Positions 7,463 to 15,970 are shown, counted from the first letter of the stretch. The stretch: 64,000 nt of DNA from Blastococcus saxobsidens (GCF_010682065.1 NZ_JAAGWG010000018.1:23979-87978); one strand, 5' to 3'. Notes: generated by a model from the sequence alone, not told the origin. A program made the numbers and translations.

Positions 7463-9198
7463 TCGCCACCGCGGGCCACGTCGACCACGGCAAGTCGGCG
7501 CTGGTGCGGGCGCTCACCGGCATGGAGCCCGACCGCTGGGCCGAGGAGCGCCGCCGCGGGCTCACCATCGACCTCGGGTTCGCCTGGACGACGCTGCCCT
7601 CGGGGCGCCGGCTCGCGGTCGTCGACGTCCCCGGGCACGAGCGGTTCGTCGGCAACATGCTGGCCGGTGTGGGTTCGGTGCCCGCCGCCCTGGTGGTGGT
7701 CGCCGCCGACGACGGCTGGTCGGCCCAGACCGCCGAGCACGTCGCCGTCCTCGACGCCCTCGGGGTACGGCGGGCGCTGCTCGCCGTCACGAAGTCCGAC
7801 CTCGCCGACCCCGCGCCCGTCGTCGCCGACGTGCGGCAGCGGCTGGCCGCGACGTCGATGGGGGACGTGCCTGCGGTGGCCGTCAGCTCGGTGACCGGGC
7901 AGGGCCTGCCGGAGCTGACGACGGCGCTGGAAGCCCTCCTCGCGGGGCTCCCGGCCTCCGATGCCGCCGCGCCGGTGCGGCTCTGGATCGACCGGGCCTT
8001 CACGATCAGGGGCGCCGGCACCGTGGTCACCGGCACCCTGGCCGCAGGAACCGTGACGCCCGAGGACCGGCTCCTGCTGGGTGGTCGCGAGGTGACCGTG
8101 CGCGGCGTGCAGTCCCTGGGCGCCCCCGTCGAGCGCGCGCAGGCCACCGCGCGGGTGGCGCTGAACCTGCGCGGCGTCGCGGTCGAGGAGCTGTCCCGGG
8201 GCGACGCGCTGCTCACCCCGGGCGCCTTCCGGCTCACCGACGTCGTCGACGTGACCCTCGCCGTCGAGCCGGACGAGCGGCTGCCCGCCGAGCCGGTCGT
8301 GCACGTGGGCTCGGCGACCGTCGGCGCCCGGCTGCGCCCGCTGGACGGCGCCGCCGTGCGGCTGCGGCTGACCGCCCCGCTGCCGCTGCGGGTGGGCGAC
8401 CGCCTGCTGCTGCGCGATCCGGGCGCCCGGCGGGTGCTGGGCGCCGACGTCCGCGACGTCGACCCGCCCGAGCTGCGCCGGCGCGGGGCCGCCCGGCAGC
8501 GGGGTGCGGAGCTGGCCGCTCAGCCCGAGGGGGACGCGGGCGCAGCGGCCGACCTCGCCCGCCGCCGGATCGTGCGCGCCGCCGACTTCGCCGCGATGGG
8601 CTGGCCGGTGCCGGCCGGGGCCACCGAGCAGGGGCCGTGGCTGCTGGCGCCCGGCCTGGCCGACGAGCTCGCGGCCCGGGTGCCCGACGTCGTGACCCGC
8701 TTCCGGCGGTTGCGGCCGCTCGAGCCGGGGCCCCCGGTCGAGGTCGTGCGCCGCGCCCTCGACCTCCCCGACGCCGACCTGGTCGCCTCGCTCGTGCGAC
8801 CCCCGCTGGTGCTGCGCGAGGGCCGGGTGGTCGACGGAGACGCCGTCCTGCCGCCGACCGTGCAGAAGGCCGTGGACGACATCCGCGCCCGGCTCGTCCT
8901 CGACCCGTTCGCCGCGCCGGAGGCACCGGAGCTGGTGGTCGCCGGCCTCGGGGTGCGCGAGCTGGCCGCGGCGGTGCGCAGCGGGCAGCTGGTGCGCGTC
9001 GGGGAGGGCGTCTACCTGGCGCCGGACGTCGGCGGCGTCGCCCGGAACCGGCTGGCCACGATCCCGCAGCCGTTCACGCTCAGCCAGGCCCGGCAGGCGT
9101 GGGGGACCAGCCGCCGGGTGGCCGTCCCGCTCATGGAGTGGCTCGACGCCCAGGGCGTGACCGAGCGGCTGCCCGACAACACCCGTCGCCTGCGCTAG
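7453..9198 (+). CDS. selB: Selenocysteine-specific elongation factor
   Basis: 581 residues from GTG 7453. The GTPase domain has GHVDHGKS, DVPGHE and TKSD; EF-Tu-like domains follow, then C-terminal winged helices (roughly 380-581) expected to bind the SECIS hairpin of selenoprotein mRNAs. It delivers Sec-tRNA to the ribosome, here presumably at UAG. The gene's own stop is TAG, and a 40-bp perfect palindrome starts 15 bases later. If UAG is a Sec codon, termination here depends on the absence of a working SECIS. Confidence 0.97.
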   Translation: MDVIATAGHVDHGKSALVRALTGMEPDRWAEERRRGLTIDLGFAWTTLPSGRRLAVVDVPGHERFVGNMLAGVGSVPAALVVVAADDGWSAQTAEHVAVLDALGVRRALLAVTKSDLADPAPVVADVRQRLAATSMGDVPAVAVSSVTGQGLPELTTALEALLAGLPASDAAAPVRLWIDRAFTIRGAGTVVTGTLAAGTVTPEDRLLLGGREVTVRGVQSLGAPVERAQATARVALNLRGVAVEELSRGDALLTPGAFRLTDVVDVTLAVEPDERLPAEPVVHVGSATVGARLRPLDGAAVRLRLTAPLPLRVGDRLLLRDPGARRVLGADVRDVDPPELRRRGAARQRGAELAAQPEGDAGAAADLARRRIVRAADFAAMGWPVPAGATEQGPWLLAPGLADELAARVPDVVTRFRRLRPLEPGPPVEVVRRALDLPDADLVASLVRPPLVLREGRVVDGDAVLPPTVQKAVDDIRARLVLDPFAAPEAPELVVAGLGVRELAAAVRSGQLVRVGEGVYLAPDVGGVARNRLATIPQPFTLSQARQAWGTSRRVAVPLMEWLDAQGVTERLPDNTRRLR

Positions 9199-9212
9199 GT
9201 GTCCCTCCGGCA

Positions 9213-9252
9213 CAGTTGTGCTCTGAGTCCCCGGGGACTCAGAGCACAACTG
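9213..9252. terminator. 40-bp perfect palindrome after selB
   Basis: Positions 9213-9232 are the exact reverse complement of 9233-9252 (left arm begins CAGTTGTGCTCTGAG). It lies between selB and the convergent enoyl-CoA hydratase gene, so a bidirectional terminator is the simplest reading. No T tract follows. Confidence 0.7.
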
Positions 9253-9300
9253 CCCGGGGAGCACCCCGGCCGCGGGGCAGGGGACGCGCGGTGGCCCGCG

Positions 9301-10080
9301 TCAGTCGGCGGTCGGCACCCATCGGGCGGCGCGCTTCTCGCGGAACGCGGCGATGCCCTCCTGGCCCTCCTCGCCGGCGAAGAACCGGGCGGAGAGGTCC
9401 AGCAGCTCGTCGAAGGCCAGTGAGCCCTGGCGGGCGCGCAGCAGCCGCTTCGTCTGGGCCAGCGCCGTGGGGGCGCCCGCGGTGAGGTGCACCAGCTGGG
9501 CCCGCACCTCGCCGTCGACGTCGGCGTCGGGGACGACGACGTCCACCAGCCCGCCGGCCGAGGCGACCGTCGCGTCGAAGACCTGACCGGTGAGCATCAG
9601 CCGGTGCGCCACGTGCGGCACCATCCGCGGCAGCACGACGGCGGAGATGACCGCCGGCACCAGGCCGAGCCGCACCTCGGAGAAGGCGAAGGTGGCCGAG
9701 TCGGCCGCCACCACGACGTCGCAGGCCGCGAGCAGCCCGACGCCCCCGGCCCGCGCCGGCCCCCGCACGGCGGCCACGACGGGCTTGGGGGAGGACCACA
9801 CCAGCTCGAGCAGCTCCGGGAACTCACGCACCCCCTGGTCCTGCGACGACCCGCCGGCCGCCTCGGAGAGGTCCATCCCCGAGCAGAACACCCGGCCGGT
9901 GTGGTCGAGGACGACCGCCCGCACGGCGTCGTCGGCCAGCGCCTCGGCGAGGGCCGACCGCAGCTGACCGCGCATCGCGCGGGAGAGGGCGTTGCGGTTG
10001 GCGGGGGAGTCGAGGGTGAGGGTCGCGACGCCGCGCGACACCGACACCTGCAGCACTCGGTCGGAGGTCACCCCAGGCAT
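9301..10080 (-). CDS. Enoyl-CoA hydratase/isomerase family protein
   Basis: 259 residues from ATG 10080; a longer frame to 10221 would run into hemW and is rejected. The crotonase fold is shown by NRNALSRAM near the start, GRVFCSGMDLSEA (oxyanion hole region, about 63-75), PARAGGVGLLAACDVVVAA (second oxyanion segment) and FAFSEVRLGLVPAVIS. The C-terminus AFREKRAARW is typical of the family. Likely acts on an acyl-CoA in beta-oxidation or a related path; substrate not predictable. It stands alone between convergent selB and divergent hemW. Confidence 0.85.
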   Translation of the reverse strand: MPGVTSDRVLQVSVSRGVATLTLDSPANRNALSRAMRGQLRSALAEALADDAVRAVVLDHTGRVFCSGMDLSEAAGGSSQDQGVREFPELLELVWSSPKPVVAAVRGPARAGGVGLLAACDVVVAADSATFAFSEVRLGLVPAVISAVVLPRMVPHVAHRLMLTGQVFDATVASAGGLVDVVVPDADVDGEVRAQLVHLTAGAPTALAQTKRLLRARQGSLAFDELLDLSARFFAGEEGQEGIAAFREKRAARWVPTAD

Positions 10081-10120
10081 CCTGCCGGTTCCCGGCGGTC
10101 GCGCGGCACACTGGGAGCAG

Positions 10121-11359
10121 ATGAACACCGTCCTGCCGCTGCTGACCGACGCCGGCCTGCCGCCCGGCGCGCCCGGCCCCGACCGGCTGCCCGACACCGC
10201 CCGCCAGGGCCTGGCCACCACGCCGTTCGGGCTCTACGTGCACGTCCCGTTCTGCGCGACCCGCTGCGGCTACTGCGACTTCAACACCTACACCTCCGAC
10301 GAGCTGGGCCCCGGCGCGAACCGCAGCGAGTACGCCGGCACCGCGATCGCCGAGCTGGAGCGCGCCGCGCGCACCCTCGGTCCGGACCTGCCGACGGTCT
10401 CGACGGTGTTCGTCGGCGGCGGCACCCCCACGCTGCTGCCGGCCGACGACCTCGCCGCCGTCCTGGCGGCGGTCCGGGAGCTGTTCCCGGTGGCCGACGA
10501 CGTCGAGGTGACGACCGAGGCCAACCCGGAGACCGTCTCGCCGGCCTCGCTGACGACGCTGCGGGAGGCCGGCTTCACCCGGGTCAGCCTGGGCATGCAG
10601 TCCGCCGCGGCGCACGTGCTGGCCGCGCTGGACCGCCGGCACACCCCCGGCCGCGCCGTCGAGGCCGCGCACGAGGCCCGCGCCGCCGGGTTCGACCACG
10701 TGAACCTCGACCTGATCTACGGGACGCCGGGGGAGAGCGACGCCGACTGGGCCGCCTCGCTCGACGCCGTCCTCGCCTCGCCGGTCGACCACGTGAGCGC
10801 CTACGCGCTGATCGTCGAGGAGGGCACCAAGCTCGCCCGCCGCGTGAAGCGGGGCGAGCTGCCCATGCCGGACGACGACGTGCTGGCCGACCGCTACGAG
10901 CAGGCCGACGCCACGCTCGGCAGCGCCGGCTTCCGGTGGTACGAGGTGTCCAACTGGGCCACCTCCGACGCCGCCCGCTGCCGGCACAACGAGCTGTACT
11001 GGGCCAACGCCAACTGGTGGGGCGTCGGCCCCGGCGCGCACAGCCACGTCGGCGGGCTGCGCTGGTGGAACGTCAAGCACCCGGCGGCCTACGCCGACCG
11101 GCTGGCCCGCGGCGAGAGCCCGGCCCAGGACAGCGAGCTGCTGGACGAGGCCGACCGGGCGCTGGAGGCGGTGATGCTCGGGCTGCGGCTGCGCGACGGG
11201 CTGCCGCTGGCCGCCCTCACCGGGCTCGGGCGGGTCCGTGCCGCGGCCGCCGTCGACGACGGGCTGCTGGACGCCGGGGCCCACGCCCGGGGCCGCGCCG
11301 TCCTCACCGACCGCGGCCGGCTGCTGGCCGACGCGGTGGTCCGTGACCTCACCGACTGA
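10121..11359 (+). CDS. hemW: HemW-like radical SAM protein
   Basis: 412 residues from ATG 10121. The radical SAM cluster motif is FCATRCGYCDF (CxxxCxxC), after LYVHVPF, the HemW/HemN signature. FVGGGTPTLLP, EANPETV and SLGMQS follow in the usual order, then the HemW C-terminal domain with RHNELYW and GVGPGAHSH. Family knowledge: these proteins bind heme and may act as heme chaperones; many are mislabelled coproporphyrinogen oxidase. In actinobacteria hemW often neighbours hrcA-dnaJ; here about 5 kb separate them. Confidence 0.92.
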   Translation: MNTVLPLLTDAGLPPGAPGPDRLPDTARQGLATTPFGLYVHVPFCATRCGYCDFNTYTSDELGPGANRSEYAGTAIAELERAARTLGPDLPTVSTVFVGGGTPTLLPADDLAAVLAAVRELFPVADDVEVTTEANPETVSPASLTTLREAGFTRVSLGMQSAAAHVLAALDRRHTPGRAVEAAHEARAAGFDHVNLDLIYGTPGESDADWAASLDAVLASPVDHVSAYALIVEEGTKLARRVKRGELPMPDDDVLADRYEQADATLGSAGFRWYEVSNWATSDAARCRHNELYWANANWWGVGPGAHSHVGGLRWWNVKHPAAYADRLARGESPAQDSELLDEADRALEAVMLGLRLRDGLPLAALTGLGRVRAAAAVDDGLLDAGAHARGRAVLTDRGRLLADAVVRDLTD

Positions 11360-11363
11360 ACGT

Positions 11364-11412
11364 CCTCGTCCTGCCCACCCTTCGCAGGCTCAGGGCGGGA
11401 CCCGGGACGAGG
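11364..11412. terminator. Hairpin after hemW
   Basis: CCTCGTCC (11364-11371) pairs with GGACGAGG (11405-11412), with GC-rich pairing inside. It begins five bases after the hemW stop codon. Confidence 0.5.
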
Positions 11413-11528
11413 CCGTTCCAGCACGTCGCCGTGGGAAGTCATCCGAAAGAGCGAGATCCAGGTCGCACTCCTGGGCTAAGCTCCTGCGTTCCGGCAACGG
11501 CGCCGGGCAGACCTCGGGGGTGATCGGC

Positions 11529-11708
11529 ATGGACGCATTCGCGATCCGGCATGCGCGATCCCGGCCCGGTGCCCGATCCGCCGTCCCGGTCCCCGCCCTC
11601 TCCGGCGGGATGCTGCTCGCTCTGGCGATGAATCGCCGGGCCCGCGGACTCCGCGGTCTCGACGTACTCCGCCGCAGCCAGGACCGGGCCCCGCCGCGCA
11701 CCGCCTGA
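11529..11708 (+). CDS. Possible small basic protein (weak)
   Basis: A 59-codon ORF (starts MDAFAIRHARSRPGAR; GTG at 11520 is an alternative) in the 430-base gap between hemW and the dksA-like gene. It is Arg-rich with a short hydrophobic stretch (LSGGMLLALAM). A -10-like TAAGCT (11477-11482) lies upstream, in the same GGCTAAGCTC context as near sugE. I recognise no family; it could be a chance ORF in the leader of the next gene. Apart from this and the hemW hairpin I see nothing else in 11360-11793. Confidence 0.3.
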   Translation: MDAFAIRHARSRPGARSAVPVPALSGGMLLALAMNRRARGLRGLDVLRRSQDRAPPRTA

Positions 11709-11793
11709 CTCCCGTCCGGGAGTCGCGACCGCCCGTCCTGACGCGCCACCGACCGGTGACCGCGTCCTTCCGCGTTGCCAGAAGGAGAACCGC

Positions 11794-12108
11794 ATGTCCG
11801 CCAGCCTCGACGCCATGACCGCCCCCTCGGCGGACCGTTTCCGCACGCTGCTGGAGACCCAGCGCGCCGACGCCGTGCAGCAGCGCGAGGAGGCCCTCGC
11901 CGAGTGCGCCACGTCGGTCCCCGACCCGGTCGCCCAGCACCGCAGCGCCGACCTCCAGCGCACCATCGAGCAGATCGACGCCGCCCTCGCGCGCATCGAC
12001 GCCGGCACCTACGGCCGCTGCACCGGCTGCCAGGCCGAGATCCCCGAGGAGCGGCTGGAGCTGCGCCCGTTCGCCGGCACCTGCGTGTCCTGCACCAGCG
12101 CCGCCTGA
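11794..12108 (+). CDS. TraR/DksA-type zinc finger protein
   Basis: 104 residues, with a strong ribosome binding site (AGAAGGAGA) eight bases before ATG. A coiled-coil-like helical part is followed by the DksA zinc finger (GRCTGCQAEIPEERLELRPF, then CVSC), giving C4 zinc ligands. Family members bind the RNA polymerase secondary channel or act as stress regulators. This short actinobacterial type is less characterised than E. coli DksA, so a role in transcription control is inferred. It has its own transcription unit. Confidence 0.88.
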   Translation: MSASLDAMTAPSADRFRTLLETQRADAVQQREEALAECATSVPDPVAQHRSADLQRTIEQIDAALARIDAGTYGRCTGCQAEIPEERLELRPFAGTCVSCTSAA

Positions 12109-12114
12109 CGCCGT

Positions 12115-12163
12115 CGGTCGCCGGCCGGACCTGACGGATGTCAGATCCGACCGGCGACGTCCG
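12115..12163 (+). promoter_or_regulatory. Hairpin and candidate operator upstream of the ABC/two-component operon
   Basis: TCGCCGG and CCGGCGA arms enclose a perfect inverted repeat CTGAC-GGAT-GTCAG (12131-12144). The repeat centre is about 30 bases upstream of a possible -10 (TACTGA, 12168-12173) and so occupies the -35/-45 zone, typical of activation by NarL-type regulators. The response regulator of this operon is the natural candidate. The outer hairpin may also end dksA transcription. Confidence 0.45.
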
Positions 12164-12202
12164 GCACTACTGAGCGGGCCACGGGCGCGGCACGCTCGGC
12201 GC

Positions 12203-13111
12203 ATGGAATCCGCAGCCGCCCTCGGCATCAGGGGGCTGACCGTCCGCTACGGCGACGCGGTCGCCGTCGACGACCTGTCCCTCACGATCCCGCGGGGCCA
12301 GACCGTCGCCCTGCTCGGCGCCAACGGCGCCGGCAAGTCGACCACGGTCAACGCCGTCCTCGGCTTGCTCCGACCGGCCGCCGGCCAGGTCCGCGTGTTC
12401 GGCCGGAGCCCCGCCGACGCCGTCCGCGCCGGGAGCGTCGGGGCGATGCTCCAGCACGGCGGGCTGCCCAGCGAGGCCCGGGTCGGAGAGGTCCTCGACC
12501 TCGTCCGCCGCAGCTTCCCGACCGCCTGGCCGCTGGACGACCTGGTCGTCACGGCGGGCATCGAGGGGCTGCTCGGCCGCTCCGTGGACGCCCTCTCCGG
12601 CGGTCAGCGCCAGCGGGTGCTGCTCTCCCTCGCGCTGGCCGGTGCGCCACCCCTGCTGCTCCTCGACGAGCCGACGTCGGCCATGGACGTCGAAGGACGC
12701 CGCGCCTTCTGGACGACGATGCGCGGGCTGGCCGGGCGCGGGCACACGGTCGTCTTCGCGACCCACCACCTCGACGAGGCCGACGCGGTCGCCGACCGTG
12801 TCGTCGTCGTGGCGGAGGGCCGCGTGGTCGCCGACGGCACCACCGCCGAGATCAAGACCGGCGTCGGTGGGCGCACCGTGTCCTTCACCGCCGACCCGGC
12901 CCGCCGGCTCGACGACCTCCCCGCCGTCACGGCCGTCACCCGGCGGGGCGCGACGGTGACGCTCGCGACCACCGATGCCGACGCCACGCTCCGGGCACTG
13001 CTGGCCGAGGGCGGGCTGCCCGACCTCGAGGTCCGCGGCGCCACCCTCGAGGACGCCGTCCTCTCCCTGATCGCCACCCGCCGCCCGACCCCGATCGGAG
13101 TTCCCCGATGA
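12203..13111 (+). CDS. ABC exporter ATP-binding protein
   Basis: 302 residues. Walker A is GANGAGKST, signature LSGGQRQRV, Walker B LLLLDEPTSAMD, switch His in FATHHLDEAD. A C-terminal extension of about 90 residues after the ATPase core is usual in ABC-2 exporters. The stop overlaps the permease start (ATGA). With the permease, histidine kinase and response regulator it forms a four-gene unit of the common actinobacterial drug/antimicrobial or lipid-stress type. Substrate unknown. Confidence 0.92.
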   Translation: MESAAALGIRGLTVRYGDAVAVDDLSLTIPRGQTVALLGANGAGKSTTVNAVLGLLRPAAGQVRVFGRSPADAVRAGSVGAMLQHGGLPSEARVGEVLDLVRRSFPTAWPLDDLVVTAGIEGLLGRSVDALSGGQRQRVLLSLALAGAPPLLLLDEPTSAMDVEGRRAFWTTMRGLAGRGHTVVFATHHLDEADAVADRVVVVAEGRVVADGTTAEIKTGVGGRTVSFTADPARRLDDLPAVTAVTRRGATVTLATTDADATLRALLAEGGLPDLEVRGATLEDAVLSLIATRRPTPIGVPR

Positions 13112-13854
13112 GCCCGCTGTTCGTCTTCCAGCTGCGCCGCGTCGCGCGGAACAAGCAGTTCGTCTTCTTCACGGTGCTGCTGCCCGCGCTCTTCACGGTC
13201 TTCCTGACGAAGATCATCGGCGGGCAGATGGCCGGCGCGGCCGAGCGTCAGGACGTCGCGGCGTCGATCATGGTCTCGATGATGGCGTACGGCGCCATCG
13301 GCGCGGCCCTGGGCGCCACCATCCGGATCTCCTTCGACCGCGCGTCGGGCTGGCTGCGGCAGCCTCGCGTCACCCCCGTGCCGCAGACCCAGGTGTTCGG
13401 CGTCGACGTCGCCGTCGGCGTGCTGCTGACCCTGCCCAGCGTGCTGGTGGTGGCGCTGGTCGGCCGGTTCGTCAACGGCGTGCAGCTGCCGCTGGGCACC
13501 TGGATCACCCTCGTCGCGGTGCTGTGGGCCGGGTCGGCGGCCTTCGTCGCGCTCGGCGTCCTGGTCGGCCTGTCCCTGGACGAGAAGGCGGCCGGCGGCG
13601 CCATCGGCATCCTGGGCGTGGTGCTGGCGGCGCTGGGCGGGCTGTGGTGGCCGGTGGAGATGCTGCCCGAGGCGATGCGCGGACTGGCCTACTCGCTGCC
13701 CTCCTACTGGTACGCCGAGCTGGGCCGCGGAGTGATCACCGGCGGCCTGCCCGCGGCGGTCGCCGTCCTGGCGATCGCCGCCTACACCGCCGCCTTCGGC
13801 GCGCTGGCCGTCCTCGTCGCGCGCCGCCGGCCGCTGTACGCGGTCGCGGGCTGA
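13108..13854 (+). CDS. ABC-2 type permease
   Basis: 248 residues with six predicted membrane helices. It begins with a short cytoplasmic N-terminus (FVFQLRRVARNKQFVFFTVL) typical of ABC-2 permeases, and has the late LPSYWYAELGRGVITG segment. Translationally coupled to the ATPase (4-base overlap). It forms the membrane channel of the exporter as a probable homodimer. Confidence 0.9.
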   Translation: MSPLFVFQLRRVARNKQFVFFTVLLPALFTVFLTKIIGGQMAGAAERQDVAASIMVSMMAYGAIGAALGATIRISFDRASGWLRQPRVTPVPQTQVFGVDVAVGVLLTLPSVLVVALVGRFVNGVQLPLGTWITLVAVLWAGSAAFVALGVLVGLSLDEKAAGGAIGILGVVLAALGGLWWPVEMLPEAMRGLAYSLPSYWYAELGRGVITGGLPAAVAVLAIAAYTAAFGALAVLVARRRPLYAVAG

Positions 13855-13876
13855 GCCGGTCGTTACGGTCGCCGGT

Positions 13877-14989
13877 GTGGACATGACCAACCGCCTGCAG
13901 CAGCTGGGCTGGGCGCTGCCGTGGTTGCTGTTCCAGGTCTTCCCGGTCGTCGACCTGCTCAGCACGCCGCGGCCGGACTGGGTGCGGGTCGTGGCCGCCG
14001 TCGCCCTCGTCGTCTTCACCGCCGCCTACCTGACGGTGTTCGCCCGGGCCTTCGCCCCCGGCTGCTCGCCGGCCTACCGCCAGCTGGCCGTGGTGGCGCT
14101 GCTCGGGGTGGGTCTGGCGGTCTGGCTGGGGACGCCGTTCGCCGGGCTGATGATCTACCTGTCCGCCGCGGTCGCGGTCACGCTGCCCGAGCGCTGGGTG
14201 TGGCCGGCCGTCGCGGGTGCGACGGCCGTGTGCGCCGGGGTCGCGTTCGCCGACGACGCGCCCGGGGACGTGTTCTTCCTGCCGCTGCTGTGCCTGCTGA
14301 CCGCGTTCGCCCTGCGCGGCACGCGCTACCTGATCGGGGTCAACTCCGAGCTGACCGCGGCACGGGAGGAGCTGGCCCGCAGCGCCGTCGCCGAGGAGCG
14401 GATGCGGTTCGCCCGCGACCTGCACGACCTGCTCGGGCACAGCCTGTCGCTGATCGCGCTCAAGAGCGAGCTGGCCGGCCGGCTCGCCGACCGGGACCCC
14501 CAGCGCGCGCGGCAGGAGATGGCCGACGTGGAGGCGGCCGCCCGGCGGGCGCTGGCCGAGGTGCGTGACGCGGTCAGCGGCTACCGCCAGGTCAGCCTCG
14601 CCCAGTCGCTCGCCGAGGCCCGTTCGGCGCTGTCGGCGGCCGGCATCTCGCTCAAGGTGCCCGCACCCGGTGAGCAGCTGCCCGGTCCGGTGGACGCGGT
14701 CCTGGGCTGGGTGGTGCGGGAGGCGACCACCAACGTGCTCCGGCACAGCGACGCCCGGTCGGTCACCGTCTCCTTCTCCGCCGGTGAGACAGGCGTCGAG
14801 CTCAGCGTCTCCGACGACGGGCGGGGCGGCGACGCCCCCGCGGGAGCCGGGCTCAGCGGCCTGGCCGAGCGGGTGGCCGCCGTCGGTGGCCGGCTCGAGC
14901 ACGGCCCCGCCGATGGCCGGGGCTTCCGGCTGACCGCCGCCGTCCCGCTGGCCGGCCCGGTGGCCGCCGGACGGGTGGCCGCCCGGTGA
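13877..14989 (+). CDS. Sensor histidine kinase, DesK/HisKA_3 family
   Basis: 370 residues from GTG 13877 (ATG 13883 is equally possible). About five N-terminal membrane helices lack a large extracellular loop, suggesting membrane-state or transporter-linked sensing. The phospho-acceptor His lies in RFARDLHDLLGHSLSLIALK (about 190), followed by a HATPase domain with VVREATTNVLRHS (N box), DDGRGG and GLSGLAERV. Its stop overlaps the response regulator start. Likely partner of the ABC exporter encoded just upstream. Confidence 0.93.
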   Translation: MDMTNRLQQLGWALPWLLFQVFPVVDLLSTPRPDWVRVVAAVALVVFTAAYLTVFARAFAPGCSPAYRQLAVVALLGVGLAVWLGTPFAGLMIYLSAAVAVTLPERWVWPAVAGATAVCAGVAFADDAPGDVFFLPLLCLLTAFALRGTRYLIGVNSELTAAREELARSAVAEERMRFARDLHDLLGHSLSLIALKSELAGRLADRDPQRARQEMADVEAAARRALAEVRDAVSGYRQVSLAQSLAEARSALSAAGISLKVPAPGEQLPGPVDAVLGWVVREATTNVLRHSDARSVTVSFSAGETGVELSVSDDGRGGDAPAGAGLSGLAERVAAVGGRLEHGPADGRGFRLTAAVPLAGPVAAGRVAAR

Positions 14990-15591
14990 TCCGGGTGCTG
15001 CTGGCCGAGGACCAGTCGATGGTGCGCGGCGCGCTGCGGGCGCTGCTGGAGCTCGAGGACGACATCGAGGTGGTGGCCGAGGTGGGGCGTGGCGACGCCG
15101 TCGCGGCCGCCGCGCTGGAGCACCGGCCCGACGTCGCCCTGCTCGACATCGAGATGCCCGGCGCCGACGGGCTGACCGCGGCCCGGGAGCTGGCGACGGC
15201 GCTGCCGAGCTGCCGGGCGGTCATCCTCACCACGTTCGGCCGGCCGGGCTTCCTGCGGCGGGCGATGGAGGTGGGCGCGGCCGGGTTCCTGGTCAAGGAC
15301 GCGCCGGTCGCCGAGCTCGCGCAGGGGATCCGGGCGGTGATGGCCGGGGAGCGGGTGATCGACCGCGACCTGGCCGCCGCGGCCCTGGCGATCGGGGCGA
15401 CGCCGCTGTCGGCGCGGGAGGCCGACGTGCTGCGCGCCGCTGCCGACGGCGCCACCGTCTCCGACATCGCCGGGCGGCTGTTCCTGTCGGAGGGGACGGT
15501 GCGGAACTACCTGTCCTCGGCCATCGGCAAGACCGGTGCCCGGACCCGGGTGGAGGCCGCGCGCGTCGCCGAGGACAAGGGCTGGCTGTAG
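14986..15591 (+). CDS. NarL/LuxR-family response regulator
   Basis: 201 residues from GTG 14986, overlapping the kinase stop. The receiver domain has acidic AEDQ near the start, phospho-acceptor Asp in ALLDIEMPG (about 53) and Lys in VKDAP. The C-terminal HTH is LuxR type (LSAREADVLRAAADGATVSDIA, shortened here to the part I can align: VSDIAGRLFLSEGTVRNYL). It probably controls its own operon through the inverted repeat at 12131. Stop codon is TAG. Confidence 0.93.
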   Translation: MIRVLLAEDQSMVRGALRALLELEDDIEVVAEVGRGDAVAAAALEHRPDVALLDIEMPGADGLTAARELATALPSCRAVILTTFGRPGFLRRAMEVGAAGFLVKDAPVAELAQGIRAVMAGERVIDRDLAAAALAIGATPLSAREADVLRAAADGATVSDIAGRLFLSEGTVRNYLSSAIGKTGARTRVEAARVAEDKGWL

Positions 15592-15592
15592 C

Positions 15593-15970
15593 TCAGCTGG
15601 TGCGGGGCCCCGGCACCGGCGGCTGGGCCGGGATCGCCGCGGTGCTCGGCCCGGCCGGTGCCTGCACCGGCGTGAGCGCGTCCAGGTCGAGCACCCGCAC
15701 GTGGATGACGTTGCGCTGCTGCAGCGCGGCCCGCAGCGCGCGGTGCAACCCGTCCTCCAGGTAGAGCTCGCCGTGCCACTGCACCGCGTGCGGGAACAGG
15801 TCGCCGTAGAAGGTCGAGTCGTCGGCCAGGAGGGCGTCGAGCGCCAGCTCCCGCTTCGTCGTCGTCAGCGTGTCCAGGCGCACCTGACGGGGCGGGATCA
15901 TCGCCCAGTCGCGGGTGGACAGCCCGTGGTCGGGATACGGGCGACCGTCGCGCACGCCTTTGAAGATCAG
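15593..15970 (-). CDS. Conserved actinobacterial protein, Rv2375-like
   Basis: 125 residues if started at CTG 15970 (protein begins MIFKGVRDGRPYPDHG). GGAGG lies seven bases before this CTG; the next start, GTG 15955, lacks a suitable site. Related proteins as I recall them begin MIFK, which supports CTG. Conserved blocks are IPPRQVRLDTL, DDSTFYGDLFPHAVQW and YLEDGLHRALRAALQQR. Function unknown. It is divergent from hrcA, as its counterpart is in mycobacteria. The C-terminal tail is Pro/Ala-rich. Confidence 0.75.
   Translation of the reverse strand: MIFKGVRDGRPYPDHGLSTRDWAMIPPRQVRLDTLTTTKRELALDALLADDSTFYGDLFPHAVQWHGELYLEDGLHRALRAALQQRNVIHVRVLDLDALTPVQAPAGPSTAAIPAQPPVPGPRTS

Noticed and set aside
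9199..9423. ORF downstream of the selB stop as a separate gene
   Set aside because: It runs through the palindrome and antisense to the enoyl-CoA hydratase gene; an open frame is expected there by GC bias.
10081..10221. N-terminal extension of the enoyl-CoA hydratase to 10221
   Set aside because: It overlaps hemW and has no crotonase similarity; ATG 10080 gives the usual length.
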